This document shows positions 41,162 to 49,098 of a DNA stretch of 57,276 bases, one piece after another (position 1 is the first letter of the stretch; the number at the start of each line of letters is the position of its first letter). The DNA is from Clostridium sp. OF03-18AA (GTDB lineage: Bacteria; Bacillota; Clostridia; Lachnospirales; Lachnospiraceae): the NCBI RefSeq assembly GCF_003478035.1, contig NZ_QUEP01000018.1, forward strand, positions 1-57,276, in the 5' to 3' direction. A program made the translations under genes and the position numbers. The notes beneath the pieces are model-generated. The model saw nothing but the letters and a program-made list of their open reading frames with translations, made no database searches and was not told the DNA's origin.

Positions 41162-42676
41162 ATGAAAAAACAGGCACTCTTCTGCATGCTTCTTGCAGGG
41201 ACCCTTATGGTCGGCGGATGCGGACAGAAAGCCGCTGATCCCGCCGCTGATACTACCGCACAGGTGACAGAAGCTTCCGATTCCGCTCCGGCTGATAAAC
41301 CGGATGGAGCTCCGGGAGAAAATTCTGACAGGCCAGGAAATCCGCCGGATGGTACTCTGGGAAATATGGACGGAAAACAGGCTCCTCCAGACGGAGAAGG
41401 CGGTCCTGGCGGCCCGGGCGGCCCGGGCGGACAGAATTCCGCACCGGAATCCTACGATGCTGTCTCCAGCTTTTCTGAAGATAAAGAGGAAAGCGACCAG
41501 ACCTACGCTTCCACCGGAAAGGATGAAAGTGCAGTTCTTGTGACCAGCGGTGCGTCTGTCACTTTAAATAACTTCACGATCGACCGCACCTCCACCGACA
41601 GCACTGGCGGCGACAACTCCAGCTTCTACGGCACCGGCGCCGCTGCCCTTGCCACAGACGGAGCCCTGACACTCACCGGCGGCACGATCACCACCGACGC
41701 GAAAGGCGGTGCAGGCGTCTTCAGCTACGGCAACGGCAATGTCTCCGTATCCGACACCACGATCACCACAAAGCAGGACACCTCCGGAGGGATCCACGTC
41801 GCCGGCGGCGGAACTCTCACCGCTTCCAACCTTACTGTTGAGACAAACGGCGAATCTTCCGCAGCGATCCGGAGCGACCGCGGCGGCGGGACCATGACCA
41901 TAAACGGTGGAACCTACACGTCAAAGGGAACCGGTTCCCCGGCTGTCTACTGTACTGCGGACATTACCGTCAGCGATGCAGCGCTCTCCGCGGAAAATTC
42001 CGAGGCGGTCTGCATCGAAGGTTTAAACTCCCTGTCCCTCAAAAACTGCACGCTCTCCGGAAACATCCCGGAAAATGAGCAGAATGACTGCGACTGGACC
42101 GTGATCCTCTACCAGAGCATGTCCGGCGATTCCGAGGTCGGCGAGAGTAACTTTTCGATGGAGGGCGGCAGCCTGACTTCCTTAAACGGCGGTCTGTTCT
42201 ACACGACAAACACTGAGAGTTCCTTCTATCTGAAACATGTGGACATCACCTACTCTCCATCCAATGACTTTTTCTTAAAGTGTACCGGCAATGCCAACAA
42301 GCGCGGCTGGGGCGAGAGTGGAAAGAACGGCGCTGACTGCACCTTCACCGCAGATGAGCAGGAAATGAGCGGTGCGATCCTCTGGGACAGCATCAGCAAT
42401 CTGAAGCTGAACCTCACGAACGGAACGATCCTGACCGGCTCGATCCTTCAGGACGAGACAAATGCCGGCGACGGCGGAAACGGGACCTGTGACGTAACGA
42501 TCGATGCCCTCTCCGCATGGACCGTGACCGGAAACAGCACAGTCTCCTCCCTGATCTGCAAAGGTTCCATCACGGGTGCTGACGGAAAGAGCGTTTCGAT
42601 TATCGGAACCGACGGCACCGTGTTTGTCCAGGGCGAAGGCGAGTATACGATCACAACGGGAAGCTATGAACATTAG
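41162..42676 (+). CDS. Surface lipoprotein with predicted beta-helix repeats
   Basis: 504 residues. ATG 41162 follows AGAAAGGA. Signal peptide with lipobox MVGGC, lipidated Cys at residue 20. Residues ~20-95 are a flexible linker rich in Asp, Pro and Gly (GGPGGPGGPGG), followed by ~400 residues of Thr/Ser/Gly-rich short strands (for example ALTLTGGTITTDAKGGAGVFSYGNGNVSVSDTTITT) that look like a right-handed parallel beta-helix, as in adhesins or carbohydrate-active proteins. No catalytic residues were recognised. Probably anchored outside the cell; ligand unknown. Direct repeats GTATACTT lie in its promoter region (about 41118-41137). Confidence 0.8.
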   Translation: MKKQALFCMLLAGTLMVGGCGQKAADPAADTTAQVTEASDSAPADKPDGAPGENSDRPGNPPDGTLGNMDGKQAPPDGEGGPGGPGGPGGQNSAPESYDAVSSFSEDKEESDQTYASTGKDESAVLVTSGASVTLNNFTIDRTSTDSTGGDNSSFYGTGAAALATDGALTLTGGTITTDAKGGAGVFSYGNGNVSVSDTTITTKQDTSGGIHVAGGGTLTASNLTVETNGESSAAIRSDRGGGTMTINGGTYTSKGTGSPAVYCTADITVSDAALSAENSEAVCIEGLNSLSLKNCTLSGNIPENEQNDCDWTVILYQSMSGDSEVGESNFSMEGGSLTSLNGGLFYTTNTESSFYLKHVDITYSPSNDFFLKCTGNANKRGWGESGKNGADCTFTADEQEMSGAILWDSISNLKLNLTNGTILTGSILQDETNAGDGGNGTCDVTIDALSAWTVTGNSTVSSLICKGSITGADGKSVSIIGTDGTVFVQGEGEYTITTGSYEH

Positions 42677-42679
42677 ATA

Positions 42680-42707
42680 GTAACTGTTCAGTAGTTCTGC
42701 GCTGACC
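42680..42707 (-). repeat. Dispersed repeat family E, fragment in inverse orientation
   Basis: GTAACTGTTCAGTAG joined to TTCTGCGCTGACC equals the reverse complement of the right end of the 43123-43256 element with an internal deletion. Confidence 0.55.
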
Positions 42708-42741
42708 ATAATAAAACAAGGATTCACAGAAAGGAATTTTT

Positions 42742-43032
42742 ATGAACTGGACCGGACTGATCGCTGCGATCGGAACGTTTCTTCTGATCGGCAGTTTTCA
42801 TGTGATCGTCATCAAGACAGAATATTACTTTGGTAAACAGGTATGGCCTGTGTTCGCGGGGGTCGGGATTTTTTCCCTGCTCGCCTCTCTCCTGATCTCA
42901 AATATGATCATCAGCGTGCTGATCGCTGTTTTCGGGATCACCTGCATCTGGAGCATCAAGGAATTATTTGAGCAGGAAGAGCGGGTAAAGAAAGGATGGT
43001 TTCCGGAAAATCCGAAGAAAAAGCAGAAATAA
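42742..43032 (+). CDS. DUF4491 family small membrane protein
   Basis: 96 residues, matching DUF4491: NWTGLIAAIGTFLLIGSFHVIVIKTEYYFGKQVWPVF, then LLASLLISNMIISVLIAVFGITCIWSIKELFEQEERVKKGWFPENP. Three hydrophobic segments; the C-terminal tail is basic (KKKQK). The function is unknown. RBS GAAAGGAA before ATG 42742. A 15-bp terminator follows. Confidence 0.88.
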   Translation: MNWTGLIAAIGTFLLIGSFHVIVIKTEYYFGKQVWPVFAGVGIFSLLASLLISNMIISVLIAVFGITCIWSIKELFEQEERVKKGWFPENPKKKQK

Positions 43033-43064
43033 GAAAAATCAGAACAGAACGTCGCTGTTACATA

Positions 43065-43116
43065 AAAAGTCATGTTCCCACCCATTTTTCAGATGGGGAA
43101 CATGACTTTTTTCACA
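43065..43116 (+). terminator. Intrinsic terminator after DUF4491 gene
   Basis: 15-bp perfect stem (43065-43079 with 43096-43110; AAAAGTCATGTTCCC arm) followed by TTTTTTC. Confidence 0.9.
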
Positions 43117-43122
43117 CTTATC

Positions 43123-43256
43123 GTAACTGTTCAGTACCTTCACAGTCACGAGCAAAAATCCATGAAAAATTGCCTGCGGCAATGGGATTTTTGCCTACCC
43201 GCCTATGTTTTCTTACGGTCAGCGCAGTAAATGCGCAGACCTACTGAACATTTACC
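43123..43256. repeat. Full-length nested palindromic element, family E
   Basis: 134 bp bounded by GTAACTGTTCAGTACC and CTACTGAACATTTACC (outer inverted repeat GTTCAGTA/TACTGAAC, 43129-43136 with 43242-43249). Inside are GCAAAAATCC/GGATTTTTGC (43152-43161, 43185-43194) enclosing ATTGCC/GGCAAT. Ends of the same sequence occur at 11015, 15217, 18762 and 42680. Confidence 0.75.
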
Positions 43257-43449
43257 ACTTATCTTCTAATGCAGCATTCTCCAACATAAAGAGTTCCGGT
43301 TTTTCTGGAATTTTCTGGTTTTTTCGTTGTAAATACAACGGTTTTTCATTTCCGGTTATACTATACTGAACATGCAGGAAGGAAAAACTGAAACCATCTT
43401 CCACGCGGAACATCTCCGCACGATTCTGAGCTAACAGGAGGGATCCTTT
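43257..43449 (+). promoter_or_regulatory. Promoter region of lactate dehydrogenase gene
   Basis: A palindrome CGTTGTA-AA-TACAACG (43325-43340) lies just upstream of overlapping TATACT boxes (43357-43367). It could be a redox (Rex-like, TTGT...ACAA) operator, but the spacing is shorter than the usual Rex site. Confidence 0.5.
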
Positions 43450-44403
43450 ATGAAACAGACCATCAACCCAAGAAAAGCAGCCGTCATCGGATGCGGCTTC
43501 GTCGGATCTGCCACCGCATTCACCCTGATGCAGAGCCGCCTCTTTTCCGAACTCGTCCTTTTGGACGTCAACCACGACAAAGCCGATGGGGAGGCGAAGG
43601 ACATCGCCCACGGAATCCCGTTTGCCGGTCAGATGAAGATCTATGCCGGAACTTACGATGACATCGCCGATTCCGCGATCATCATCGTCACCGCCGGAGC
43701 GAACCAGAAACCGAATGAGACGCGCCTGGACCTGGTCCACAAAAATGTCGCAATCTACAAAACGATCATCCCCGAGATCGCAAAGCGCGGCTTTGAGGGA
43801 ATCCTCCTCATCGTGTCCAATCCGGTCGACATCCTGACCTACGCGGCGTTAAAGCTCTCCGGCTTCCCGGAAAACCGCGTCATCGGTTCCGGAACCGTAC
43901 TCGACACGGCGCGGTTAAAATATGCGCTCGGGGAACATCTCGGTGTCGACAGCCGCAGCGTCCATTCCTTCATCATCGGAGAGCACGGAGACAGCGAGAT
44001 CGCCGCATGGAGTAGCACCAACGTCTCCGGGATCCCGTTAAACACCTTCTGCGAGATGCGCGGCCATTTCGACCATGACCACGCTATGGACCGGATCGCG
44101 GAGGACGTAAAAAACAGCGCTTATGACATCATCTCCAAAAAACAGGCAACCTATTACGGGATCGCCATGAGCGTCAAACGGATCTGCGAATGCATCATCC
44201 GCAACGAGCGGTCCATTCTCCCGGTTTCCTCCATGATGCACGGGGAGTACGGGATCGACGGCATCTCCCTCAGCATGCCGGCCATCGTGGGATTAACCGG
44301 CATCGAGACGCATGTTCCAATCGCGTTAAATGCGGAGGAAGCCGAAAAGCTCCGGGCGTCTGCGGAGACATTGAAAAAAATCGCAGCGACGCTGGAATTG
44401 TAA
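43450..44403 (+). CDS. ldh: L-lactate dehydrogenase
   Basis: 317 residues. NAD-dependent reduction of pyruvate to L-lactate. Rossmann loop AAVIGCGFVGSATAFTL, NAD-selecting Asp in LVLLDVN, mobile loop TAGANQKPNETRLDLV, where Gln (not Arg) points to lactate rather than malate dehydrogenase, NPVDILTYAALKLSG, and the catalytic His in IIGEHGDSEIAAWS. The length is normal. RBS GGAGGGATCC before ATG. It follows a palindrome-bearing promoter and is convergent with the DUF3877 gene. Serves NADH recycling in fermentation. Confidence 0.94.
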   Translation: MKQTINPRKAAVIGCGFVGSATAFTLMQSRLFSELVLLDVNHDKADGEAKDIAHGIPFAGQMKIYAGTYDDIADSAIIIVTAGANQKPNETRLDLVHKNVAIYKTIIPEIAKRGFEGILLIVSNPVDILTYAALKLSGFPENRVIGSGTVLDTARLKYALGEHLGVDSRSVHSFIIGEHGDSEIAAWSSTNVSGIPLNTFCEMRGHFDHDHAMDRIAEDVKNSAYDIISKKQATYYGIAMSVKRICECIIRNERSILPVSSMMHGEYGIDGISLSMPAIVGLTGIETHVPIALNAEEAEKLRASAETLKKIAATLEL

Positions 44404-44436
44404 ACTCCATCGGCAATGAAATTACCGGTCTTCCAT

Positions 44437-44967
44437 TTACAGTAGCTCCTCATAATCCTCCGGCAGGAACCGGTGGTAGATCAGATGGCATCCCTCATCC
44501 TTAAAACAGTAATAATACCGATCCGGGATGCCATCCGCAAAGTGGAACGCCCAGTCGAAATCGCCGTCCTCAATTTCTTCAAACACGGCATATTCCGACC
44601 ATTTGAGGAAAAGCTCCCGGATCTCATCAAGGCTGCATCCATGTCTCCCGACAAGTTCTACAAGGCCCTGGATAAACTCCCGTCCTTTCATCTGTTCATG
44701 GACGAACACACTGCCCTCTTCCGGGATCTTAATACAGAACCGGTCCCCTTTTGCGGTCACCTGAACAGCTCCAAGCGTATCCTTCGTGTGGACTCCAAGC
44801 TCCTGAAGCCGCTCTTCCATCCGTTCCGGGGTATCATCTGTCCCGAAAAAGTGATTCAGCGTCGAGACCGGATAGTACAGCCGGATCACCTCCGGGCGAA
44901 ACCCGAGCTTCGCCTGCTGCTCCTTCACCATATCGATCAGATTTTCTTCCAGTTCATGAAATCCCAT
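44437..44967 (-). CDS. DUF3877 family protein
   Basis: 176 residues matching DUF3877, a family known mostly from Lachnospiraceae. Segments: LEENLIDMVKEQQAKLGFRPEVIRLYYPVSTLNHFFGTD, GRFCIKIPEEGSVFVHE-like DRFCIKIPEEGSVFVHEQMKGREFIQGLVELVGRHG and DEGCHLIYHRFLPEDYEEL. Soluble, acidic, no known motif; function unknown. RBS AAGGAG. It starts 11 nt after the aldo/keto reductase gene and is very likely in its operon, thus under the same TetR-type operator. Confidence 0.85.
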   Translation of the reverse strand: MGFHELEENLIDMVKEQQAKLGFRPEVIRLYYPVSTLNHFFGTDDTPERMEERLQELGVHTKDTLGAVQVTAKGDRFCIKIPEEGSVFVHEQMKGREFIQGLVELVGRHGCSLDEIRELFLKWSEYAVFEEIEDGDFDWAFHFADGIPDRYYYCFKDEGCHLIYHRFLPEDYEELL

Positions 44968-44978
44968 GTTATTCTCCT

Positions 44979-46091
44979 TTATGCCTCTTTCTTCTCAAAT
45001 TCCGCCGCAACATCACACAGCAGATCGCGGATCTTCAGCTGCTGCGGACAAATCTGCTCACATTTTCCGCATTTGATGCAGTCGGATGCCTTTCCATGCC
45101 CATTCGTGTGGATTTCATAGTAATGGTCAGAATTCCAGTTCTGATACATCTTTTTCGCATTCATGCAGTCGAAAAGATCCGGGATCAAGATCTTTTTCGG
45201 ACAGCCGTCCACACAGTAGCGGCATTCTGTACACGAAATCAGCTTTTTGCCCCGGATGATCTCACATACCTTCTCTACCGCCTGTGTCTCTTTCTCGTCA
45301 AGCGGCCTGAAGTCTTTCATAAAGTCCAGATTTTCCTTCATCTGGTCGATCGTGCTCATTCCGGAGAGGACCATCATGATCCCCGGGAATCCCGCCGCAT
45401 AGCGGATCGCATATGTCGCCGGACTTCCGCCATGGAGCTCGTCAAATACTGCTTTTGCATTATCCGGAAGATTTGCGAGACTGCCGCCGCGGACCGGTTC
45501 CATGACGATCACCGGTTTTCCATGCTTTCTGCAGACTTCATAGCATTTTCCGGACTGAACCGCCGGGTCATCATAGTCGATATAGTTGAACTGGAGCTGT
45601 ACCACCTCTACCTGCGGATACTCGGTGAGGATCTGGTCAAGGACCTCCGCACAGTCATGGAACGAGATTCCAAGATGGCGGATCTTTCCCTCTTCCTTGA
45701 ATTTCAGTGCCGTCTCATACGCATGACATTTCTTGAACTTTTCAAACTTTTCAACATTCTGGGCATGCATCAGATAAAAGTCAAAATACTCCACTCCGCA
45801 GCGTTTCAGCTGGGACTCAAAAAGCGGACGGATATCCTCTTCTTTTTCGAAGAAATTTCCAGTCAGCTTATCCGTGAGGATATAGCTCTCTCTCGGGTGA
45901 CGGCTCGTCAGGCAGTTTTTGATCGCAAGCTCACTCTTTCCGCTGATATAGCCGCGCGCCGTGTCAAAGTAATTGAATCCCTGTTCCAGGAAATAATCGA
46001 CCATCTGACAGACCTGTTTCTCGTCCACCTCTTCCCCGATCATCGGGAAACGCATACAGCCAAATCCAAAATTTTTCTTGATCTTATCCAT
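44979..46091 (-). CDS. Aldo/keto reductase with C-terminal 2[4Fe-4S] ferredoxin domain
   Basis: 370 residues. The N-terminal ~280 residues are an aldo/keto reductase barrel: FGFGCMRFPMIGEEVD, YFDTARGY (Asp-Tyr of the active site), KLTGNFFEK (Lys), and FDFYLMHAQN (His); catalytic tetrad present. The C-terminus has two ferredoxin motifs, CTECRYCVDGCP and CIKCGKCEQICP (CxxCxxCxxxCP), so electrons probably come from or go to ferredoxin. Substrate unknown. The promoter has a TetR-type operator shared with the MATE exporter. First gene of a two-gene operon with DUF3877. Confidence 0.92.
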   Translation of the reverse strand: MDKIKKNFGFGCMRFPMIGEEVDEKQVCQMVDYFLEQGFNYFDTARGYISGKSELAIKNCLTSRHPRESYILTDKLTGNFFEKEEDIRPLFESQLKRCGVEYFDFYLMHAQNVEKFEKFKKCHAYETALKFKEEGKIRHLGISFHDCAEVLDQILTEYPQVEVVQLQFNYIDYDDPAVQSGKCYEVCRKHGKPVIVMEPVRGGSLANLPDNAKAVFDELHGGSPATYAIRYAAGFPGIMMVLSGMSTIDQMKENLDFMKDFRPLDEKETQAVEKVCEIIRGKKLISCTECRYCVDGCPKKILIPDLFDCMNAKKMYQNWNSDHYYEIHTNGHGKASDCIKCGKCEQICPQQLKIRDLLCDVAAEFEKKEA

Positions 46092-46144
46092 CCGCTTCTC
46101 CTTTTCCCACGCGATTCACCGGCCGGGATCTAAAATCATCTTCC

Positions 46145-46183
46145 GTTACAGTACACGGGCACTCCATGCCCGCGCACTGTAAC
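46145..46183 (-). repeat. Dispersed palindromic repeat, family B, copy 2
   Basis: 39-nt hairpin, 38/39 identical to the reverse complement of 18973-19011. It lies in the 5' leader of the aldo/keto reductase transcript. Confidence 0.85.
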
Positions 46184-46223
46184 AGGAGTTTGCGTCCCAG
46201 TCTCACGGTTTTCACCTGTTTCG

Positions 46224-46300
46224 TAAGTGACATGTTGTAACTAATTTTGATGTTAGCATACCCCACATGCCTTGTCAAGTGCCTGGAAATCAATTATAAT
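46224..46300. promoter_or_regulatory. Divergent promoters with TetR-type operator, copy 2
   Basis: Minus strand for the aldo/keto reductase: -35 TTGACA (46278-46273), 17-nt spacer, -10 TAACAT (46255-46250), then operator AGTGACATGTTGTAACT (within 46224-46244). Plus strand for the TetR gene: -35 TTGTCA (46272-46277), 17-nt spacer, -10 TATAAT (46295-46300). The two -35 boxes overlap back to back. Confidence 0.82.
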
Positions 46301-46349
46301 GATGGTGTATTTATTGAATAAAGCATGGAATTGACAGGAGGTGAACCCC

Positions 46350-47039
46350 ATGACAGACTTTGTACGCGCAAGAAGTGAAGAACAGAAACAGGCCCGGATG
46401 GCAGAGATCAAGGCTGCTGCCGACTCTCTTTTTAATTCCGTCACCTACCAGGAGATCACCCTGTCCACGATCGCAGGAAAGCTGTCATGGACACGCGCAA
46501 ACCTCTACAAATACGTGACGACAAAGGAAGAGATCTATCTGGAAATCTGTTCCGATAAGATGCACTCCTATTTCGATGATCTTTTCGCCGCTTTCCCGGA
46601 AGGGAAAACATGGACTCCGGACGAGTGGGCTGGCCGCTGGGCCGATGTCTTAAACGACCACCGCGACTATTTCCGCTACAGCGATATCCTCTGCACAATC
46701 ATCGAGGTCCATGTCTCTGCCTGCCGGCTTGCCTGCTTTAAAAAAAGTTATTTTACCGGCAAAGATGCTTTCGTCAGACTTATGGCAGACCACTTCAGTC
46801 TCTCTGACCATGACGCCAGCGAAATTTTTCTCGCCGTCCTGTACCATGCGTCCGGTCTCTGTGGGAGCACTCACTCGAATCCGGTCATGAAGGAAGCATT
46901 AAAAATAGCCGGAATCCCGCATAAAGAACGGGATTTCCGGCTCAGTATGTACGAATTTATCCGAATGAACCTCTGGTATTACCTTGAAAGTCCCACAGGA
47001 TCTCCTACTGCAGGAAATAACACCAGATCGGAAGTGTGA
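46350..47039 (+). CDS. TetR-family transcriptional regulator
   Basis: 229 residues. N-terminal helix-turn-helix: ARMAEIKAAADSLFNSVTYQEITLSTIAGKLSWTRANLYKYVTTKEEIYLEI, the canonical TetR fold with YKYVTTKEE as recognition end. The C-terminal ~160 residues form the ligand-binding helical domain (no recognised ligand). ATG 46350 has AGGAGG 7 nt upstream; GTG 46341 overlaps that site. It is divergent from the aldo/keto reductase operon and shares a promoter region containing the operator, so it probably represses that operon and itself. Its 3' end overlaps the convergent AEC gene by 35 nt. Confidence 0.9.
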   Translation: MTDFVRARSEEQKQARMAEIKAAADSLFNSVTYQEITLSTIAGKLSWTRANLYKYVTTKEEIYLEICSDKMHSYFDDLFAAFPEGKTWTPDEWAGRWADVLNDHRDYFRYSDILCTIIEVHVSACRLACFKKSYFTGKDAFVRLMADHFSLSDHDASEIFLAVLYHASGLCGSTHSNPVMKEALKIAGIPHKERDFRLSMYEFIRMNLWYYLESPTGSPTAGNNTRSEV

Positions 47040-47916
47040 TCAATGAGACGACCGTGGAAAAGACAACGATCTTCGTTGCCAGGCGGTCGTCTTTTCCATA
47101 TTTGACCGCAAGGACTACACTCGTGCTCGCCGCCGGCATCGCGGAGAGGATCACGCAGACTGCTGTGATCAACGAGTCGATCCGGAACAACCGGCATCCT
47201 GCAAGGACGATGACCGGGATCAGGAACAGGCGGATAAATGTATAATAGTAAACTTCTTTTGAGAACACCTCTTTAAACGGCACCTCCGCCAGTGTGCATC
47301 CGATGAGCAGCATCGCGCAGAACGTATTAGCTCCGGCGATCGTCCGGACTGTCTGGTTTACAAATCCCGGAAGCTGAAACTGCGAGATGAGAAGCACCAT
47401 TCCGGTAAAGATCGCGATGATGCACGGATGGGTCAGCACCTTTTTCACAAGTTCTTTTTTCGTCGGCGCCTCCGTAAAGTAAGTGAGTCCTACCGACCAC
47501 ATGAAGATCCTCGTCGGGATCGTATAGACTGCGGCGTACATGATCCCAAGGTCTCCGAAGATTCCTTCCGCAATCGCATTTCCGAGGATCCCGGCATTCG
47601 AGACGATCGTCGCGTACTGAAGAACCTTCCGGCTCTCTTCATTCCATCCCGGATAGAGGACGCGGCTGAGCCCGTTCGAGATGATCTGGATCAGAAATGA
47701 GATCACGATCACTTCCAGGGTCAGTTTTAAGATATCCATGCTGAATTCCATCTGGAACGATTTGATGATACTCGCAGGAAGTGTCACGTTCATGACAAGA
47801 TTGCTCAAAAGCGCCTTTCCACTCTTATCGATCATCCCTTTTTTCCTCAGATACCATCCGAGCGCCAGAACGCAGAACATCATGCCCTGCATATTAAATA
47901 AACTTGTAAAATCCAT
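47005..47916 (-). CDS. AEC-family transporter (auxin efflux carrier type)
   Basis: 303 residues, about 10 membrane segments in two inverted halves. Features: LGWYLRKKGMIDKSGKALLSNLVMNVTLPASIIKSFQ (TM1-2), the characteristic NAGILGNAIAEGIFG after TM4, and MPAASTSVVLAVKYGKDDRLATKIVVFSTVVSLITLPI near the C-terminus. Bacterial members export or take up organic acids such as malate; here the substrate is unknown. It is downstream of, and overlaps at the 3' end with, the TetR gene on the other strand. Confidence 0.9.
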   Translation of the reverse strand: MDFTSLFNMQGMMFCVLALGWYLRKKGMIDKSGKALLSNLVMNVTLPASIIKSFQMEFSMDILKLTLEVIVISFLIQIISNGLSRVLYPGWNEESRKVLQYATIVSNAGILGNAIAEGIFGDLGIMYAAVYTIPTRIFMWSVGLTYFTEAPTKKELVKKVLTHPCIIAIFTGMVLLISQFQLPGFVNQTVRTIAGANTFCAMLLIGCTLAEVPFKEVFSKEVYYYTFIRLFLIPVIVLAGCRLFRIDSLITAVCVILSAMPAASTSVVLAVKYGKDDRLATKIVVFSTVVSLITLPIWCYFLQ

Positions 47917-48234
47917 TTTGTTCCCCTTACCTGCGGCTGTCCTATATGTTATGGATAACCGCCGTTTTATGCATTACAGTTATTGTAACTCTGGCATTTG
48001 GGAGTTGTCAATTGGCATGTCCGGCGCAGTTGCAAAATATGCTTGAAATTCTTTCTATTTGGCAGGCGGATCATCCAGACGCCGCAATTGGTCATTTACA
48101 AGACTTACGGGGTAAAAACGTTTTCCGACGATGATTGCAGGATATCGTTCCGCGACAAAACACCTGTTTTCATCTCCTTTTTCCGGTGCTATAATAACTC
48201 CTGTTACAGCAGTTTTTCAAAAAGGAGGTCCCCC
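47917..48234. promoter_or_regulatory. Divergent intergenic region AEC-GNAT
   Basis: 318 bp with no gene. A TATAAT (48190-48195) about 40 nt before the GNAT gene is the likely -10 for the plus strand. No palindrome or repeat stands out. Confidence 0.4.
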
Positions 48235-48801
48235 ATGGATTCCATCAATATCCGAAATGCAAAACTTGAAGATGCACCGCGCATCCTGGAAATCTATGCT
48301 TATTATGTCGAAAACACCGTGATCACATTCGAATACGAAGTCCCCTCTCTCGAAGAATTCGAAAACCGGATGCGCAACACCATGAAAAAATATCCATATC
48401 TCGTGATCGAGCGAAACGGAAAAATCGAAGGGTACTCCTATGCAGGTCCCTTCGTCGGCCGCGCTGCCTACGATTGGGCCTGTGAACTCACGATCTACCT
48501 CGACAATAACGCAAAAAAATGTGGTCTCGGCCGAAAACTCTACGAAGCCCTCGCCGACCGCCTGAAAACCATGGGCATTCTGAATCTTTATGCCTGCATC
48601 GGCTACCCCAAAGTAGAGGACGAATATCTCAACAAAAACAGTGCCCAGTTCCACGAACATCTCGGCTTCCACCTCTGTGGTACCTTCGAAAACTGCGGCT
48701 ATAAATTCAACCGCTGGTACGACATGATCTGGATGGAAAAAATCATCGGGGAACACAAGGCAGACCAGCCGCCGGTAAAACCGTACTCCTACATGGAATA
48801 A
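48235..48801 (+). CDS. GNAT-family N-acetyltransferase (phosphinothricin acetyltransferase-like)
   Basis: 188 residues. GNAT fold close to the Pat/YncA type: NIRNAKLEDAPRILEIYAYYVENTVITFEYEVPS, LVIERNGKIEGYSYAGPFVGRAAYDWACELTIYLD, the acetyl-CoA loop KKCGLGRKLYEAL and FHEHLGFHLCGTFENCGYKFNRWYDMIWMEK. Likely acetylates an amino group of a small metabolite or methionine-sulfone-type analogue; the substrate is unsure. ATG 48235 follows AAGGAGGT. Monocistronic, followed by the 32-bp periodic array. Confidence 0.9.
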   Translation: MDSINIRNAKLEDAPRILEIYAYYVENTVITFEYEVPSLEEFENRMRNTMKKYPYLVIERNGKIEGYSYAGPFVGRAAYDWACELTIYLDNNAKKCGLGRKLYEALADRLKTMGILNLYACIGYPKVEDEYLNKNSAQFHEHLGFHLCGTFENCGYKFNRWYDMIWMEKIIGEHKADQPPVKPYSYME

Positions 48802-48820
48802 AAAGAATCCATAGAGATCA

Positions 48821-48999
48821 ACACTTTTACGGATGTAAATATGCGTTATATTACATTTTTTCGGACGTAAATTCGTTCTATTCTACATTTTTACGGACGT
48901 TAAAGTCGTGCTGTACCACATTTTTTCGGACGTTAGCTCACTCTTTCCTACATTTTTTCGGATGTTAGCCTGTCTCCGGCAACTTTTTTCGGGCAATGG
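48821..48999. repeat. Six-unit array with a 32-33 bp period
   Basis: An 18-bp core close to ACATTTTTTCGGACGTTA starts at 48821, 48853, 48885, 48918, 48950 and 48982 (steps 32, 32, 33, 32, 32). The first and last units are degenerate. Between cores are 14-15 bp of unrelated sequence. It fills the gap between the GNAT gene and the promoter of the next gene. Confidence 0.85.
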
Positions 49000-49017
49000 A
49001 CAGCAAAAAACTCCCTC

Positions 49018-49046
49018 TTGTACATTCCCCACCCCCGCGCTACAAT
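49018..49046 (+). promoter_or_regulatory. Promoter of YitT/YczE-like gene
   Basis: -35 TTGTAC (49018-49023), 17-nt spacer, -10 TACAAT (49041-49046), ~53 nt before the start codon and 19 nt after the repeat array. Confidence 0.55.
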
Positions 49047-49098
49047 AATAACCGTTCTGCACCTCACAGAAACATCGACTAACAGGAGACATACACAA

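Noticed and set aside
44751..46133. A 460-codon plus-strand frame opposite the aldo/keto reductase gene
   Set aside because: The minus strand carries an intact enzyme with catalytic and iron-sulphur motifs; the plus frame has no family features or RBS.
48821..48999. CRISPR array
   Set aside because: Core is 18 bp and spacers 14-15 bp, much shorter than CRISPR repeats and spacers, cores are degenerate and there are no cas genes in the window.
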